This document shows, piece after piece, positions 36,076-47,093 of a stretch of DNA of 64,000 nt; the stretch's first letter is position 1, and every line of letters starts with the position of its first letter. The notes beneath the pieces were generated by a model. The model was not told the origin of the DNA. It did not search any database and saw only the letters and a list, made by a program, of their open reading frames with translations. The stretch comes from Ephemerocybe angulata (lineage: Eukaryota; Basidiomycota; Agaricomycetes; Agaricales; Psathyrellaceae). The DNA is taken from assembly GCA_013368325.1 (NCBI GenBank), contig JAACJK010000220.1, positions 744,001 to 808,000 on the forward strand, read 5' to 3'. A program made the position numbers and the translations under genes.

Positions 36076-36327
36076 ACGCGCCCGCCTCTCCTCGCTCTCG
36101 ATATCTGTACTTTTCCCACTCACTCTTCCTTTCATGTGACGCTATGAGCTACGTCTACAAACACCAGTCCAATGTGCATGTCCTGTATTACTGAGATAGA
36201 AGAATTCGTCTTAAGACACGTCTGAGGCCCACTGCTGTGCAAAGAAGAAGAGGAACGGATTTTACTTTTGGACTACCATATCACGCACAAAGCCCCAGGA
36301 GTTTCGTATTTTCCAAAGTTAAGCGTC

Positions 36328-37743
36328 CTAGCAAGCCAACGCTAACCCTAAAAGAATGTTCTTTAGCACCACTTCTTGAAAGGTGTTCAGCTTGACTCCT
36401 AGAAAGGTATTCTCCTTCTCCTCAATGCTGAACTCGCAGAATTCGGCCAAGTCTGCCTCTGTTTTAATCCCGACTCTTGCGAATACGGGCAAGAGCTCGC
36501 TCGACCAGGGGCCGCGCGAATGGAAGAAACGCCGGACAGCAGGAGCCATGATGGATATGTCCACGCCGGAGTGCACGGGGCAGGTATATGCGATGGTGGG
36601 CTCTAGATCCGATGATGGTGGGAGATGGGATGGTGGAGAGTGAGTAAAGGTCCAACTGCTGTTGGTATCAGAGCAGGCTTGCATGTTGGTTAAACTGGGG
36701 TCGCCGTCCGCCCCGAGCTTCTGGGCGAGGATATGTTTCATGATTGGTGTGGCCACCAATTTTTCTATGAAATATCTGCGATGCTCAGGAGCCCATTGCT
36801 CGAGGAAGAGCGCGAGGTGGGTGTCGCTCACAACCCCTGCGTCGAAGAGAACGTCTAGCAGGTGCGTGTTCTGGGCTCCGGCAAGACTTCGGATAGTCGC
36901 GTTGGGACCTGCTAGGCTCCTCGGCAGTGCTCTCCCGCAGTCAAAGCATCCAACATGGATAACGTGGTTGAGGGAGTCCCGGTGCTTTAGAGGTACGATA
37001 GGTGGATCCTAGTATCATGTACGTGAGGTGAGTATTAAGCGCGCGCCTATCGAACACCGCTGGTCACTTACTTTTGGCGGCTGCGATGGAGGACGAGGGG
37101 TTGGTGGGAAGAGGATATTGGAGACCATCTTTACGTCCTCGCTCTCCGTGTCGTCTGGAGAAACGGCGCGCGGGGCCCATTGTCTCGTCCGCTCCTGGCG
37201 CGGTGCCTCTTCGTCCTCCTTGCAGGAAACCTCCGTGGCGCACGACGCTGATTCCGTAGGAAGGGCTTCCAAAATCTTGGTCTTGTTCTGGAGGGTCACC
37301 TTGGGATGCTTCGGGCTTTGTCGCCTGTATCGTACATCCCACATTGCTTTCACCGGCCAGGCATTCTCATACCGCTTACGCTTGGGCGTAGCGCACACCT
37401 ATCAGGGACAAGTAAGCAAGCTGGCATGAAGTAGTATTGCATGCTGAAGCTCGTCGAGTGAATAGATACGGACCCTCTTAAGAAAGTCCGCCCATATGAC
37501 AGGGTCTTGCTCGAAGGAGGGAAGGCTGGGCAGGCTCATGCGTTTTCTCTCTCTGGTCATCGACTCCTATCGATGTGTAATAACAGCTTAGTTATATCCT
37601 TCAGTGGAATGGGGCAGAAAGAAACTAACGCGTAATGATCTCCACTCCCCGTCGGTGAAGTCATCTTGCAGGTACCGACGATAGAGGTCCCGGACAAATG
37701 TGACAGTGGAAATGTCTTTGGGCTCCTTGATCAGACCCTGCAT
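36328..37743 (-). CDS. Paralogue A of an unrecognised three-copy family (internally shortened)
   Basis: Exons 37630-37743, 37474-37566, 37072-37398, 36328-37008; 404 residues. I do not recognise the family. A aligns with B (38186-40089) and C (47094-49219) exon by exon: exon 1 (38 codons), exon 2 ending DPVIWADFLKR, exon 3 with YENAWPVKAMWDVR, exon 4 with HVGCFDCGRALP and LALFLEQWAPEHRRYFIEKL. It then jumps directly to YTCPVHSGVDI and the C-terminal LLPVFARVGIKTEADLAEF. A lacks the middle segment found in B and C (LFNEV, the 27-codon exon and ERYENHWPIRFILKR) together with its two introns, so it is an internally deleted copy that stays in frame. Expressed or not cannot be judged. Confidence 0.75.
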
Positions 37744-38185
37744 AGTGGAGATGAGGGCGAGTCTGTTCCAGTTTCAAGTCCTGCAACTTTATCACCACCT
37801 CAAGGATGCGTGTGACCATATTCGACGAGGCTTCTTCGAAGTATCTTTGACAGATGTTTTGTTGTAGTTATCTCGAACCAAGACCTGCATCCGTCCCCAA
37901 AAAAGAAGGGGCACCGGAAGACACTATGAGCCCCAATGACACCCATTATCGACGCGAAGGTAACCTGTGAGCCATCGAAGCGAAGAAGATGCCATGAGAA
38001 CGGGAAGTCGATGGAGCGTCGAGTGTCGAAAGTACCCATCAGCGAATCAGAAGCGTTAGACGATGAAGAACTCATTTACTAGGAGGATTCAACATTGACT
38101 ACAATCCAATTGTCAAGACAGGACAAGCGTAAACCCAGAACGAACACGGGTACCTAAGCCAGCAGGTTTGAAGTTGGAGCTAAAA
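37744..38185. other. Intergenic between paralogues A and B
   Basis: About 440 bp containing the presumed A promoter and the B 3' end. A minus-strand ORF (37800-38075) shows no resemblance to the family and is not supported. Confidence 0.35.
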
Positions 38186-40089
38186 TTATGCAAAGCGAGA
38201 CAGAAGGAGGTCGACCTTATCCTCCGTCAGCTCAACATTCACGGAGAACCTTTGAAAAAGATTTAACGAGATGGTAGATTCCAGAATCGCATCCTTCTCC
38301 TCCTCCGGGAACCGACAGAACTGCCGCAAGTCCTCTTTAGTGCGGATTCCCACCATTGCGAAAGCGGGCACCAGCTCGACAAGGCAGGTGCTACGGGAGC
38401 GCAGGCATCGTTGGACGTCCATAGACACCCTCAAGGTATCGTGGCCAGGATGGTACGGGCAGGTGAACTTGAACATAAGCGGGGCAGTGACAGGGGTGTC
38501 ATCGGGTTGAGTGCCCACGAGGGTCGAACTGCTCGATTGGGAAGCGGAGGACGGGTGGTCGTCGAATGGAGCGCGGTACCCTCTCGCGATACGCTTGAGA
38601 ATGAACCGAATCGGCCAATGGTTTTCATAACGCTCAAAAAGGAGCCTTTCCCTTGATATCTAGGGCAAGCGGCTTCAGTATCTGTGTCGTTAATAACTTT
38701 ATGAGGAAATGGTGGCGTACAGCTTTCACAATCGCGTCAAATTGCTCCGGCGTCGAATGGTATGTCATCAAGTATTGGCTCCCAGACAGCGAGACTACGC
38801 CCTGGTTTCGCGAAGTGGAAGCAAGTCAGAGGCATGGACGACACGGCGGAGAGGACACTCACCCAAACCTCGTTGAATAAATCACGGTTGCTCAGCTCCA
38901 TCGCGTTGTAAAGCAGATCAACAGGCTGCGCTGGATCTGTCATTTTCTCCTCCTCCTCCAAGCCAGGCTGCAAGCAACCTGAGTGCCTGTAAGATTGGCG
39001 CAGGGGTATCCTCTCCTCTCGTCTTTCGTCTTCTGAATCGTCCAAAGCTTCGCGCGTTCGTTTCCTCGGCAACGAAGGGGCGTTCGAGCTAGGAGCGTCC
39101 CCAACTTTCGTAACCAGCTTGCGCAACAGAGCTTGTCTCGCGAACGGGGTGGCATCCAGGCGATCTACGAACCGTTTCCGATCGTGCGCAGCCCACTCCA
39201 GAAACATGGCAAGGTGAGAATCGCTCTGCAATCCCGCTTCGAATAGAACGCGGAGCTGCTCCAGATTCAACTCGCCTATGAGTGCTCGGAGGCCGGAATT
39301 GGTGCCCACAAGCTCATTCGGCAAGGGACGACCGCAGTCATAACAGCCGACGTATACGACTGTTCGAGACGAGCCACGGCTTGTGGAGGAGAGTTGCTAG
39401 GGTATTGTAGATGAGTACTGGACGCAACAAATAAAGCGCAGAGCAAACCTTTGCCTGAGAAAACCCTTCTTCGTTGGCTTCATCCTCAACTTCGATGGTT
39501 TCAGGATGCTCAGGCGGAGCCGCCAGGTTCGGGCTTCGCGAGCGCTCTGCGATAGCCTTTTCCGTGGACCTAGTCCTACGTTCAGAAGCAGACTGTTGAG
39601 CGGAGTTCGTGGATGGTATAGGGACTGAAGCTCGTGAAATCTTCTCTTGCATCAGATACTTTTTAACTCGAATGTCCCATATTAATTTAATGGGCCATGC
39701 ATTCTCGTATTGTGCGACGTCTTTTTTCAGCCTTCTGTTGGTGACCTATATCAATGATTGAGCGCCAGAATCAAGTGCTGTGAAGGTGCGGCAAAAAAGA
39801 GATGGAACATACGCGTTGAACGAGCTTGTGCCACAAAGCAGGTTCTTGCTCGTGAGAATATAAGCCGATTTGCAAGGGAGGGCGAAGAGCCTTGATCTCT
39901 GGATTCAGAATCTTCTGTGAACAGATAGAACATGGAAGATTAGAGCTGCACTGCCAAGAGCGAGCTCTTAGATACCAGGAATGCTTTGATAACCCCTAGC
40001 TTTGTTTCAGTCGCTAGATACTTGTAAACCTCCCCCATTGTATTGAATTTTGCTACGAGGTTTTTCGGCTCTGCAAAGAAGTCGGGCAT
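38186..40089 (-). CDS. Paralogue B of the unrecognised three-copy family
   Basis: Exons 39976-40089, 39813-39914, 39449-39745, 38863-39396, 38721-38801, 38186-38659, all in phase; 533 residues. Visible blocks: EPALWHKLVQR, YENAWPIKLIWDIR, VVYVGCYDCGRPLP, HLAMFLEWAAHDRKRF, an acidic/basic linker (PRKRTREALDDSEDERREER), DLLYNAMELSNRDLFNEV, ERYENHWPIRFILKRIARG, FTCPYHPG and the C-terminal LVPAFAMVGIRTKEDLRQF. Cys pair CYDC and the later CPYH could form one four-ligand metal site across the chain (inference). The C-terminal 70 residues look like a small helical bundle of SAM type (inference from the VGIxTxxDL pattern). Function unknown. Tandem to A, same strand. Confidence 0.78.
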
Positions 40090-40426
40090 GTTGGTGGTGA
40101 AGTGCAGTTGGGGTAAAGCCCTCTTCAGACCCCCGCTTTATACACACGCTTTGCTTGGAGCATGGAACAATCTGCGAGCTCAAACAGAACGTGACATGTT
40201 GCCTTTCGAAGCAGGATAGAAGCCTTTCGAAGAAGCCTTCTCTCTAGAAACATAGAGATGTCAGAGATGATAAGTCCTGAGTATCATAAGTTGAAAGTGA
40301 ACGTGCTTACAAGCGTAGACATACTATCTGAACCGATAGATCACAAAACGTTGGCCTTAGTGATAACGAGCGGATAATGGTTCCATGAAGATATCTCATC
40401 GAACGAGGGTATATTAGATGTGACTT
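40090..40426. other. Intergenic between paralogue B start and BET3 stop
   Basis: About 335 bp, presumed promoter of paralogue B. No other feature seen. Confidence 0.35.
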
Positions 40427-41202
<776 letters not shown>

Positions 41203-41465
41203 AAGGTCTAACTAAGGCTAGTCGTGGTGGTCGTTGATGTCAAGGGAGCGCGGTGCGAGACGCATGTTTGGGCGCGTATGATGCCCGCGTCACATGAAGG
41301 CAGAATCCGGGCAGAGAGGAAGCCTGGCTGGCACGCTCAACTTGAAGAAACCAATTATTATAAAAAGAGTGTACAGCGATACCACAGTGTAGAGAATGCG
41401 ACCTCCATGGTAGAGCCAAAAAACAAGCAGAACTCTCCCAGCCACCAAGCGGCAGCGCGACCCGA

Positions 41466-42043
41466 CTACCACCGTTCCATTGTGTTGAGCTTCTTCGCCG
41501 TCCTCGCGTTGTTCTGCGTATTTTGACCTCTGACGGGCAGATGCATGGCGTGTCGTCTTCCAACGTAACTTCCAATCATCCTCTGGTGAGCAATATTCTC
41601 CCGAATCTCGTTTCGCAAGTCCGACTCGACCTTAAGCGACTTGAGAGGGTCTCGCCACTCCTTGTTTTTCATCTTGAGGGGTGGTGCATTCGCCTGCTGT
41701 GCCTTGAACTTGGCTAACAGGTCTGACGATGCGGTGTTCGGAGGTGGTGGGGTGAAGGTCGGGGGTGCGAGGGGATATTGGGGGAGTGCGGGTGCTGTCG
41801 AAGGGGACGAAAGGAAGGATGCAATGGCGGTAATTTGGTACGGTGTGAGCTCCTTGACTCTACATGTGTCGTGGATTTGGAACCGGGCGCAGAGCTGATT
41901 CGACCTGTTGACACCAATGCCATAGAACTTGGTCAAGGCATACTACTCGGTTTTAAGTTTCGAAGTACGGTTTCCAAGGACTCTCCGAAACTAACCTTGA
42001 CCTTGAAGTGGTCCTTCAACAGAGTTCCGAGAATATGAACCAT
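41466..42043 (-). CDS. SWS2: Mitochondrial small-subunit ribosomal protein uS13m
   Basis: Exons 41996-42043 and 41466-41942; 174 residues. It is a mitochondrial ribosomal S13 of the head domain of the small subunit. Conserved parts: MVHILGT at the start, [56 protein letters not shown], then the RNA-binding end [20 protein letters not shown]. The insert of Pro/Thr-rich residues between the two halves ([13 protein letters not shown]) is typical of fungal mitochondrial S13. The gene is divergent from XAP5 with 115 bp between start codons. Confidence 0.95.
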
Positions 42044-42158
42044 GGTGGACGGTGCTGGGCGCGGTAAAATTGAAACGTAGAGCGCGTCCGGCGACTCTGC
42101 AGTGATCGCTTGTCGGAATCTGAATTGCCTCTTTCCCTCCAACCTCGACCTCGCCGCC
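42044..42158. promoter_or_regulatory. 115-bp shared divergent promoter (uS13m / XAP5)
   Basis: Start codons of SWS2 (minus) and XAP5 (plus) are 115 bp apart. The stretch just upstream of XAP5 is pyrimidine-rich (TCTTTCCCTCC). Shared regulation is inferred from the spacing alone. Confidence 0.5.
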
Positions 42159-43394
42159 ATGTCTGGCAACAAATTCGAGGATGCGCTCATTAAGCAGCGC
42201 AACCAGATGCGAGAAGAATATGAACGCCAGAAGCAGACGCTGATTCAGGAAACCGAGAAGGCCCGACCATCTGCGTCGCGCTTCGTCGGGCAGTTCGACT
42301 CCATGGAGGAGTCACTCAAGAACAGCACTGTCGGTCTGGTCCGCCTTGAGGATTTCCAGCAAAGGCGGAAAGAGCTGGAGGAGGCGAAAGCTCGTGAAGC
42401 TGCTCGCAGTGCTGACACGAAGTATATCTGTTCGCTCTTCCCCGTTGCCCCCAGCTTGGCTGATAGAAGGTTGAGTACCGTTTAGGGACGAGAAGAAAAC
42501 AAAGAAAAGGAAGAAGGTTCCCAAATCCACTCTTTCCTTTGCCATGGACGATGAGGAAGAAGCCGAGGCCTCTGGGAAAAGCGAAAGTGCTAGTGCAACG
42601 CCGAATGGAGAGGGGAGAGAGACTCCTCCCATCAAGAAAGCCAAGCTTAGCAAGAACCCCCATGTCGACACCTCTTTCCTTCCTGACAGGGAGAGGGAAG
42701 AGGAAGAACGAAAGGAAAGGGAACGACTGCGTCTAGAATGGCTGGAAACCCAAGAGAAACTTAAGAACGAAGACATCGAAATTGTCTATTCTTATTGGGA
42801 TGGAAGCGGCCATAGGAAATGTGTTACGGTGGGGTCGTGTTTCTTATCCGGGATGCAATGAACTCATTTCTGCGCAGGTCAAGAAGGGAGACACAATATC
42901 AACTTTCCTTGAGAAAGCTCGTCAACAGTTCCCCGAGCTGAGGGGGGTCAACGTGGATAACATGATGTACATCAAGGTTTGTCGACCCTTGTTCCGTCTC
43001 GAAGGTTATGATTAATCATTCATACAGGAGGACTTGATTATCCCAGGTGTACGTTCCTATTCACAGGAAGACTCTTTTCCATTCTAACCTCCGATTCCAG
43101 CACTACACCTTTTACGACTTTATTGTGAACAAGGCTCGCGGAAAGTCTGGACCTCTGTTCAATTTCGATGTGCACGACGATGTAAGGTTGCTGGCAGATG
43201 CGACGAAGGAGAAGGACGAGTCGCACGCCGGCAAGGTTGTAGAACGTAGCTGGTACAACCGGAACAAACATATCTTTCCAGCGTCACGATGGGAGGTAAG
43301 TCTCCACCGTGCACCTTCCTCAGGCTTCTTATTGACATTCCCTACGCAGATTTTCGACCCAGAAAAGAACTACGGTAAATACACGATTGCTTAG
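42159..43394 (+). CDS. XAP5: XAP5/FAM50 nuclear protein
   Basis: Exons 42159-42421, 42486-42828, 42878-42976, 43028-43048, 43101-43295, 43350-43394; 321 residues. XAP5/FAM50 proteins are conserved nuclear factors tied to chromatin and splicing (human FAM50A, plant XCT, fission yeast Xap5). N-terminal coiled coil ([19 protein letters not shown]), Lys-rich [11 protein letters not shown], then the XAP5 domain: [66 protein letters not shown], ending [15 protein letters not shown]. Exon 4 is 21 nt (EDLIIPG); the family sequence usually reads IIPHHYTF, here IIPGHYTF, decided by the strong GTACGT donor. Confidence 0.95.
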
Positions 43395-43662
43395 CGTAGA
43401 CATGAATGAAATAGGCCATGGTATTCAGTCAGTATAGAGATGGTACATAGTTCGTGCAATGAGAGGATGCAACACTGCGCGACTTCGGAATTCGAATATC
43501 GAAACGGAGAGGAGAGGATGACTTTAGCTGGTACCGACCAATTACTTATCAGGGACCATTCAGGGCAAACGCAGGAGATCCAAAGTCCAGATTCGTACTT
43601 CCTAGTACCTACTACTAAGCTGGTTGCGCCCGGCGAGGTTTATGATCAAAAGAAACAAAAAA

Positions 43663-43735
43663 TGGGGGCACCGCGGATCGAACGCGGGACCTTCAGAACT
43701 TCAGTCTGCTGCTCTCCCAACTGAGCTATGCCCCC
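43663..43735 (-). tRNA. tRNA-Phe(GAA)
   Basis: A 73-nt tRNA. Acceptor GGGGGCA pairs with TGCCCCC, discriminator A73. D arm TAGCTCAGTTGGGAGAGC, anticodon loop CTGAAGT with anticodon GAA, T arm CCGCG TTCGATC CGCGG. There is no intron. The anticodon stem pairs CAGA with TCTG, but the 27-43 position is a G-A mismatch. Confidence 0.96.
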
Positions 43736-43843
43736 TGATGTCTCTTGCTCCATGCTTCGCACCAGGGTCCAAAGAGGGGTACATACGCGCTGAAAGCCAG
43801 ATCATGGCTCTTTAGCTGCTCTTCTGCTCCCCCCACCACAGAG

Positions 43844-44805
43844 ATGTCAGGCACAGGCGCCCGAGAGAATGTCTTCGCTACGCGGATGTCGCTCGCGAAT
43901 ACCAAGCAACGTCTGAAGGGCGCACAGACCGGCCACTCGCTCCTAGCGAAGAAGAGGGATGCCCTAACCACGCGATTCCGCGCTATCTTGCGGAAGGTCG
44001 ATGAGGTGAGCAGCTTCAGCGTGGGTGTCGGGCCCCTGTCCATCATGCTCAACAAGACAGCACTCGTAGTCGAAACGGAAGATGGGCCGAGTAATGCAGG
44101 TGGCTTCATTCTCGATGGCGGAAGTCACATATACCACTGGAGACATCGCATATCTCGTCCAGGAACAGGCCAAGCTTGCGACATTCAGAGTCAAGACCAA
44201 GCAAGAGAACGTCTCTGGTGTCGTTCTGCCCGCTTTTGAGGTAGATCGTGTTAGTGGATCAGGTCTTTTCGTTTTCCCTCCTGGCTATGACGTGATATCT
44301 CATATGCGTATTCTGCAGATTTTAACTTGACGGGTCTTGGGCGAGGAGGACAGCAGATTCTGAAGGCCAAGGAAGTCTACGCGAAAGCTCTTGAAACGCT
44401 CGTCGAGCTGGCGTCTTTGCAGACCGCCTTCACGATTCTTGACGAAGTCATCCGAGCAACAAATCGTCGAGTCAATGCGATTGAGCACGTCGTCATTCCT
44501 CGCCTCGACAATACGATCAAATACATTATGAGTGAATTGGACGAAATGGACAGGGAGGAGTTCTTCAGGTGTGCCTCAACACTCGAATTCTGGTTTCCCC
44601 GCGATCTTACATTTCCCCATGGCATTTCCCCAGGTTGAAAAAGGTACAGGCGAAGAAGAAGCGAGATACCGCTGCGCGGGCAGAGGAAGCTGAGGCAAAG
44701 GCGCAGCATGAACAGCCTACACTCGTCGACCTTGCCCTCGATGGAGATGCAGAGGAGGCGTCTGCGGATCTCCTGAGAAGCAAGGACGAAGATGTTATAT
44801 TCTAG
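43844..44805 (+). CDS. VMA8: V-type H+-ATPase subunit D
   Basis: Exons 43844-44005, 44070-44262, 44319-44568, 44634-44805; 258 residues. Subunit D is the central rotor shaft of the vacuolar proton pump V1 sector. Conserved stretches: [28 protein letters not shown] at the N-terminus, [18 protein letters not shown], then [28 protein letters not shown] and [23 protein letters not shown]. The C-terminal tail is acidic and Ala/Glu-rich. It converges on RPL26 with about 225 bp between the stop codons. Confidence 0.97.
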
Positions 44806-45031
44806 ATCCAGTTTATACATCGTCGTCGTACATCCTCCTCGTAGTTCTGACATGCAATGGACTTGTTTCACCGCCAAATCTAAAGTCGTGTCGTCAAGTC
44901 GCGCGGAGGAGAGTTGAGGAGCCCCGAGAAATGCACTTGTCATAGTTGCAGGATATGATGGAAGAAGCATACAACATATGGTAACCGTGCTACCGATACG
45001 CATGGATACATAGGTTTTGGAAGTGAGGCGA

Positions 45032-45722
45032 TTACTGGAATAGAAGTCAGGTTTGAATTCAGGGAGTAGGCAGATGGAAGGACGCACGTCGACGATCTCA
45101 ACATCGGCGGAGACAGCCTCGGACTTCTTCCTGTCCTTCCTGTCGAGGATAGCACGGCGATCCTTGTCCAACTTGATGGTGGTGATAACAACGTTGGAAG
45201 GGTGGATGCCGATGGGGGCGCTTGCACCGTTCGACTTATCCCTCTGCACACGGTCGACGTGGATGACCCACTTCTTGCGGTACACCTGGACGACCTTGCC
45301 CTCTCTACCCTTGAACTTTCCTCGGACAATGCGGACCTCGTCATCTTTGCGGACAGGGAGCGAGCGGGTCTAGATGGACGCCAAGGTCACTAAAGAGTTC
45401 CTCGCTGCCAGAAAGACGGGCAACGTACGTTGTACTTGGCACGGAGCTCTTTTGAGAGCGAAGACGACATAATCTTGCGGCGGATCGAGGAGGGGGCCGA
45501 GAAGTGCGCCTTGCGCGACTTGCGCCTTGAAGAGGAGACGTCTATTGGGGCATAGTATCAGTACTCCTCCTAATACCAATTTCCGGGCCATCAAAGGTCA
45601 TCCAAAGGTCGAACAATCCATCCAACTCCAAATTCGCTGGAATTTCACGGAAACTTCGAGGAACGCGCAGAGTGGCCTTGGGGAGCAGCGTAGCGGCGAT
45701 ACATACCGGCGTTGTACTTCAT
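45032..45722 (-). CDS. RPL26: Cytosolic ribosomal protein uL24 (L26)
   Basis: Exons 45707-45722, 45429-45541, 45088-45369 and a stop-only exon 45032-45034; 137 residues. The protein sits near the peptide exit tunnel. Sequence: [19 protein letters not shown] start, [19 protein letters not shown], then the KOW motif [21 protein letters not shown], ending in SADVEIVD. After GTCGAC there is a GTGCGT donor; a TATTCCAG acceptor is followed immediately by TAA, so the stop codon is the first triplet after the last splice. Without that splice the frame would remain open for more than 200 codons, antisense to VMA8. Head to head with FRG1 (174 bp). Confidence 0.93.
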
Positions 45723-45896
45723 TTTTGTCGAGGGATGTCTTGAGGGCGGCCTGCTCGACGGGGAGGGATAGATTCGATGCTGTCCAAAGGCCACTATTCC
45801 CACGATCTGAAAGCTTAGTCATCACGTGCCGAGCCTCCCCACCGCCAACGCCAACTTGAACTTGCCCTCTTACTCCCATCTCTATTCGCAATAATC
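45723..45896. promoter_or_regulatory. 174-bp shared divergent promoter (RPL26 / FRG1)
   Basis: ATG of RPL26 (45722, minus) and FRG1 (45897, plus) lie 174 bp apart, so the region must hold both promoters. Pyrimidine tracts occur just before the FRG1 start. No named motif was identified. Confidence 0.5.
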
Positions 45897-46905
45897 ATGT
45901 CTGACGCGAAAGTTCGACCTTCTAAGCTCAAATTCAAAGGGGAGAAGTCCAAGAAGAAGCGAAAGCGCGACCACGATGACGAAGGCGGCCCTGGTTCCAG
46001 CAAGCGGAGAGACGACGAAGACTTGGATACATGGGTGCTCCCAGAGGCCGCTAATGAGATTCGCGGGCCAGCATTTATTATGCACCCCTCAGAGCCATCA
46101 CCACTTTCCATCAACTACAGTGCGACAGCAGCCAAAGTCGTATTACATGCTCTCGATAAGGACAGAGGAGAGGACGACGAACCAGTGAAGCTGCTCGACC
46201 GGACACCAGGAGACGTGTCTCAAGTGTGGGTCGTTACGCGAATCGCTGGTTCTCCAACAATCAATATCCGGACAGGTACCGGAGAGGGCAAGTTCTTGTC
46301 TTGTGACAAGTATGGGTTGGTCTCTGCGGACAGAGACGCCCGTGGACCACAGGAAGAATGGACACCCGTTGTTTTCCCGGACGGCATGGTCGCCTTCCAG
46401 AACATGTACGAGAAGTTCCTTGCGGTCGATGAAGTGGCAGGTGGCGCGCTTCAACTTCGCGGAGATAGCGAGGAAGTGGGCTTCCGGGAACGCTTCTGGG
46501 TCAAGATCCAGTACAAATACAAGAAGGAAGCGAATGAGGAGGAGAAGAAGCGGAAAGACGGCGCGTCAGGGCCTTCAGCTGCGGACGAACTTACTGCCAA
46601 GTAAGTCAAATCTTACTTATTCACTGCTGCTTGCTTAAACTGTCCCACCAGTAAACTATACCAGACATGGGGCGCCGGCCGAACGGTTACTTCGGCTGAA
46701 GACAAGAAAGAGGTGTGTAGTTGCTTCCTTCTGGCTTTGGACTTTGGCTGATAAGTTCAACCTAGATCAAGCGGGCAAAGAAGGAAGGTAGATTGGCAGA
46801 GGCTTTGCTCGATCGACGGGCAAAACTAAAGAGGTATGCATTGCCATTTCGTCATGTTTTCAGCCAACGCTTATGCCGGGATCTTCCAGCGATCGATTCT
46901 GCTAA
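45897..46905 (+). CDS. FRG1: FRG1-like nuclear actin-bundling/RNA-associated protein
   Basis: Exons 45897-46600, 46652-46712, 46766-46833, 46890-46905; 282 residues. FRG1 has a beta-trefoil fold and associates with actin, splicing complexes and Cajal bodies in animals. Seen: N-terminal Lys-rich nuclear signals (KSKKKRKRDHDD), WVLPEAANEIRGPAFI, the trefoil core with EGKFLSCDKYGLVSADRDARG, EEWTPVVFPDG, AFQNMYEKFLAVDE, and the basic C-terminus KLYQTWGAGRTV, IKRAKKEGRLAEALLDRRAKLKSDRFC, which matches the family end. The last exon is 16 nt. Confidence 0.92.
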
Positions 46906-47093
46906 TTGTATTGCGCTACTCGCTACGAAAAGAATGTCATTTTACCCTTGCTTGCACACTCAGTGAAGCAGCTTTGTTCAGGGTCCACAAAGTGCTCATG
47001 TAAAAGGTTTCTCCGGATTTATTAATCCAAGGTTGGCACTGGCACTTAATAACAGCTGGAATTGAGGTAGGATTTTCCTACATCGCAACCCTC

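Noticed and set aside
44377..45285. A 302-codon minus-strand ORF covering the end of RPL26 and the antisense of VMA8
   Set aside because: Its first part is RPL26 exon 3; the rest is antisense to well-supported VMA8 exons and has no features of its own. It is kept only as a consequence of intron retention.
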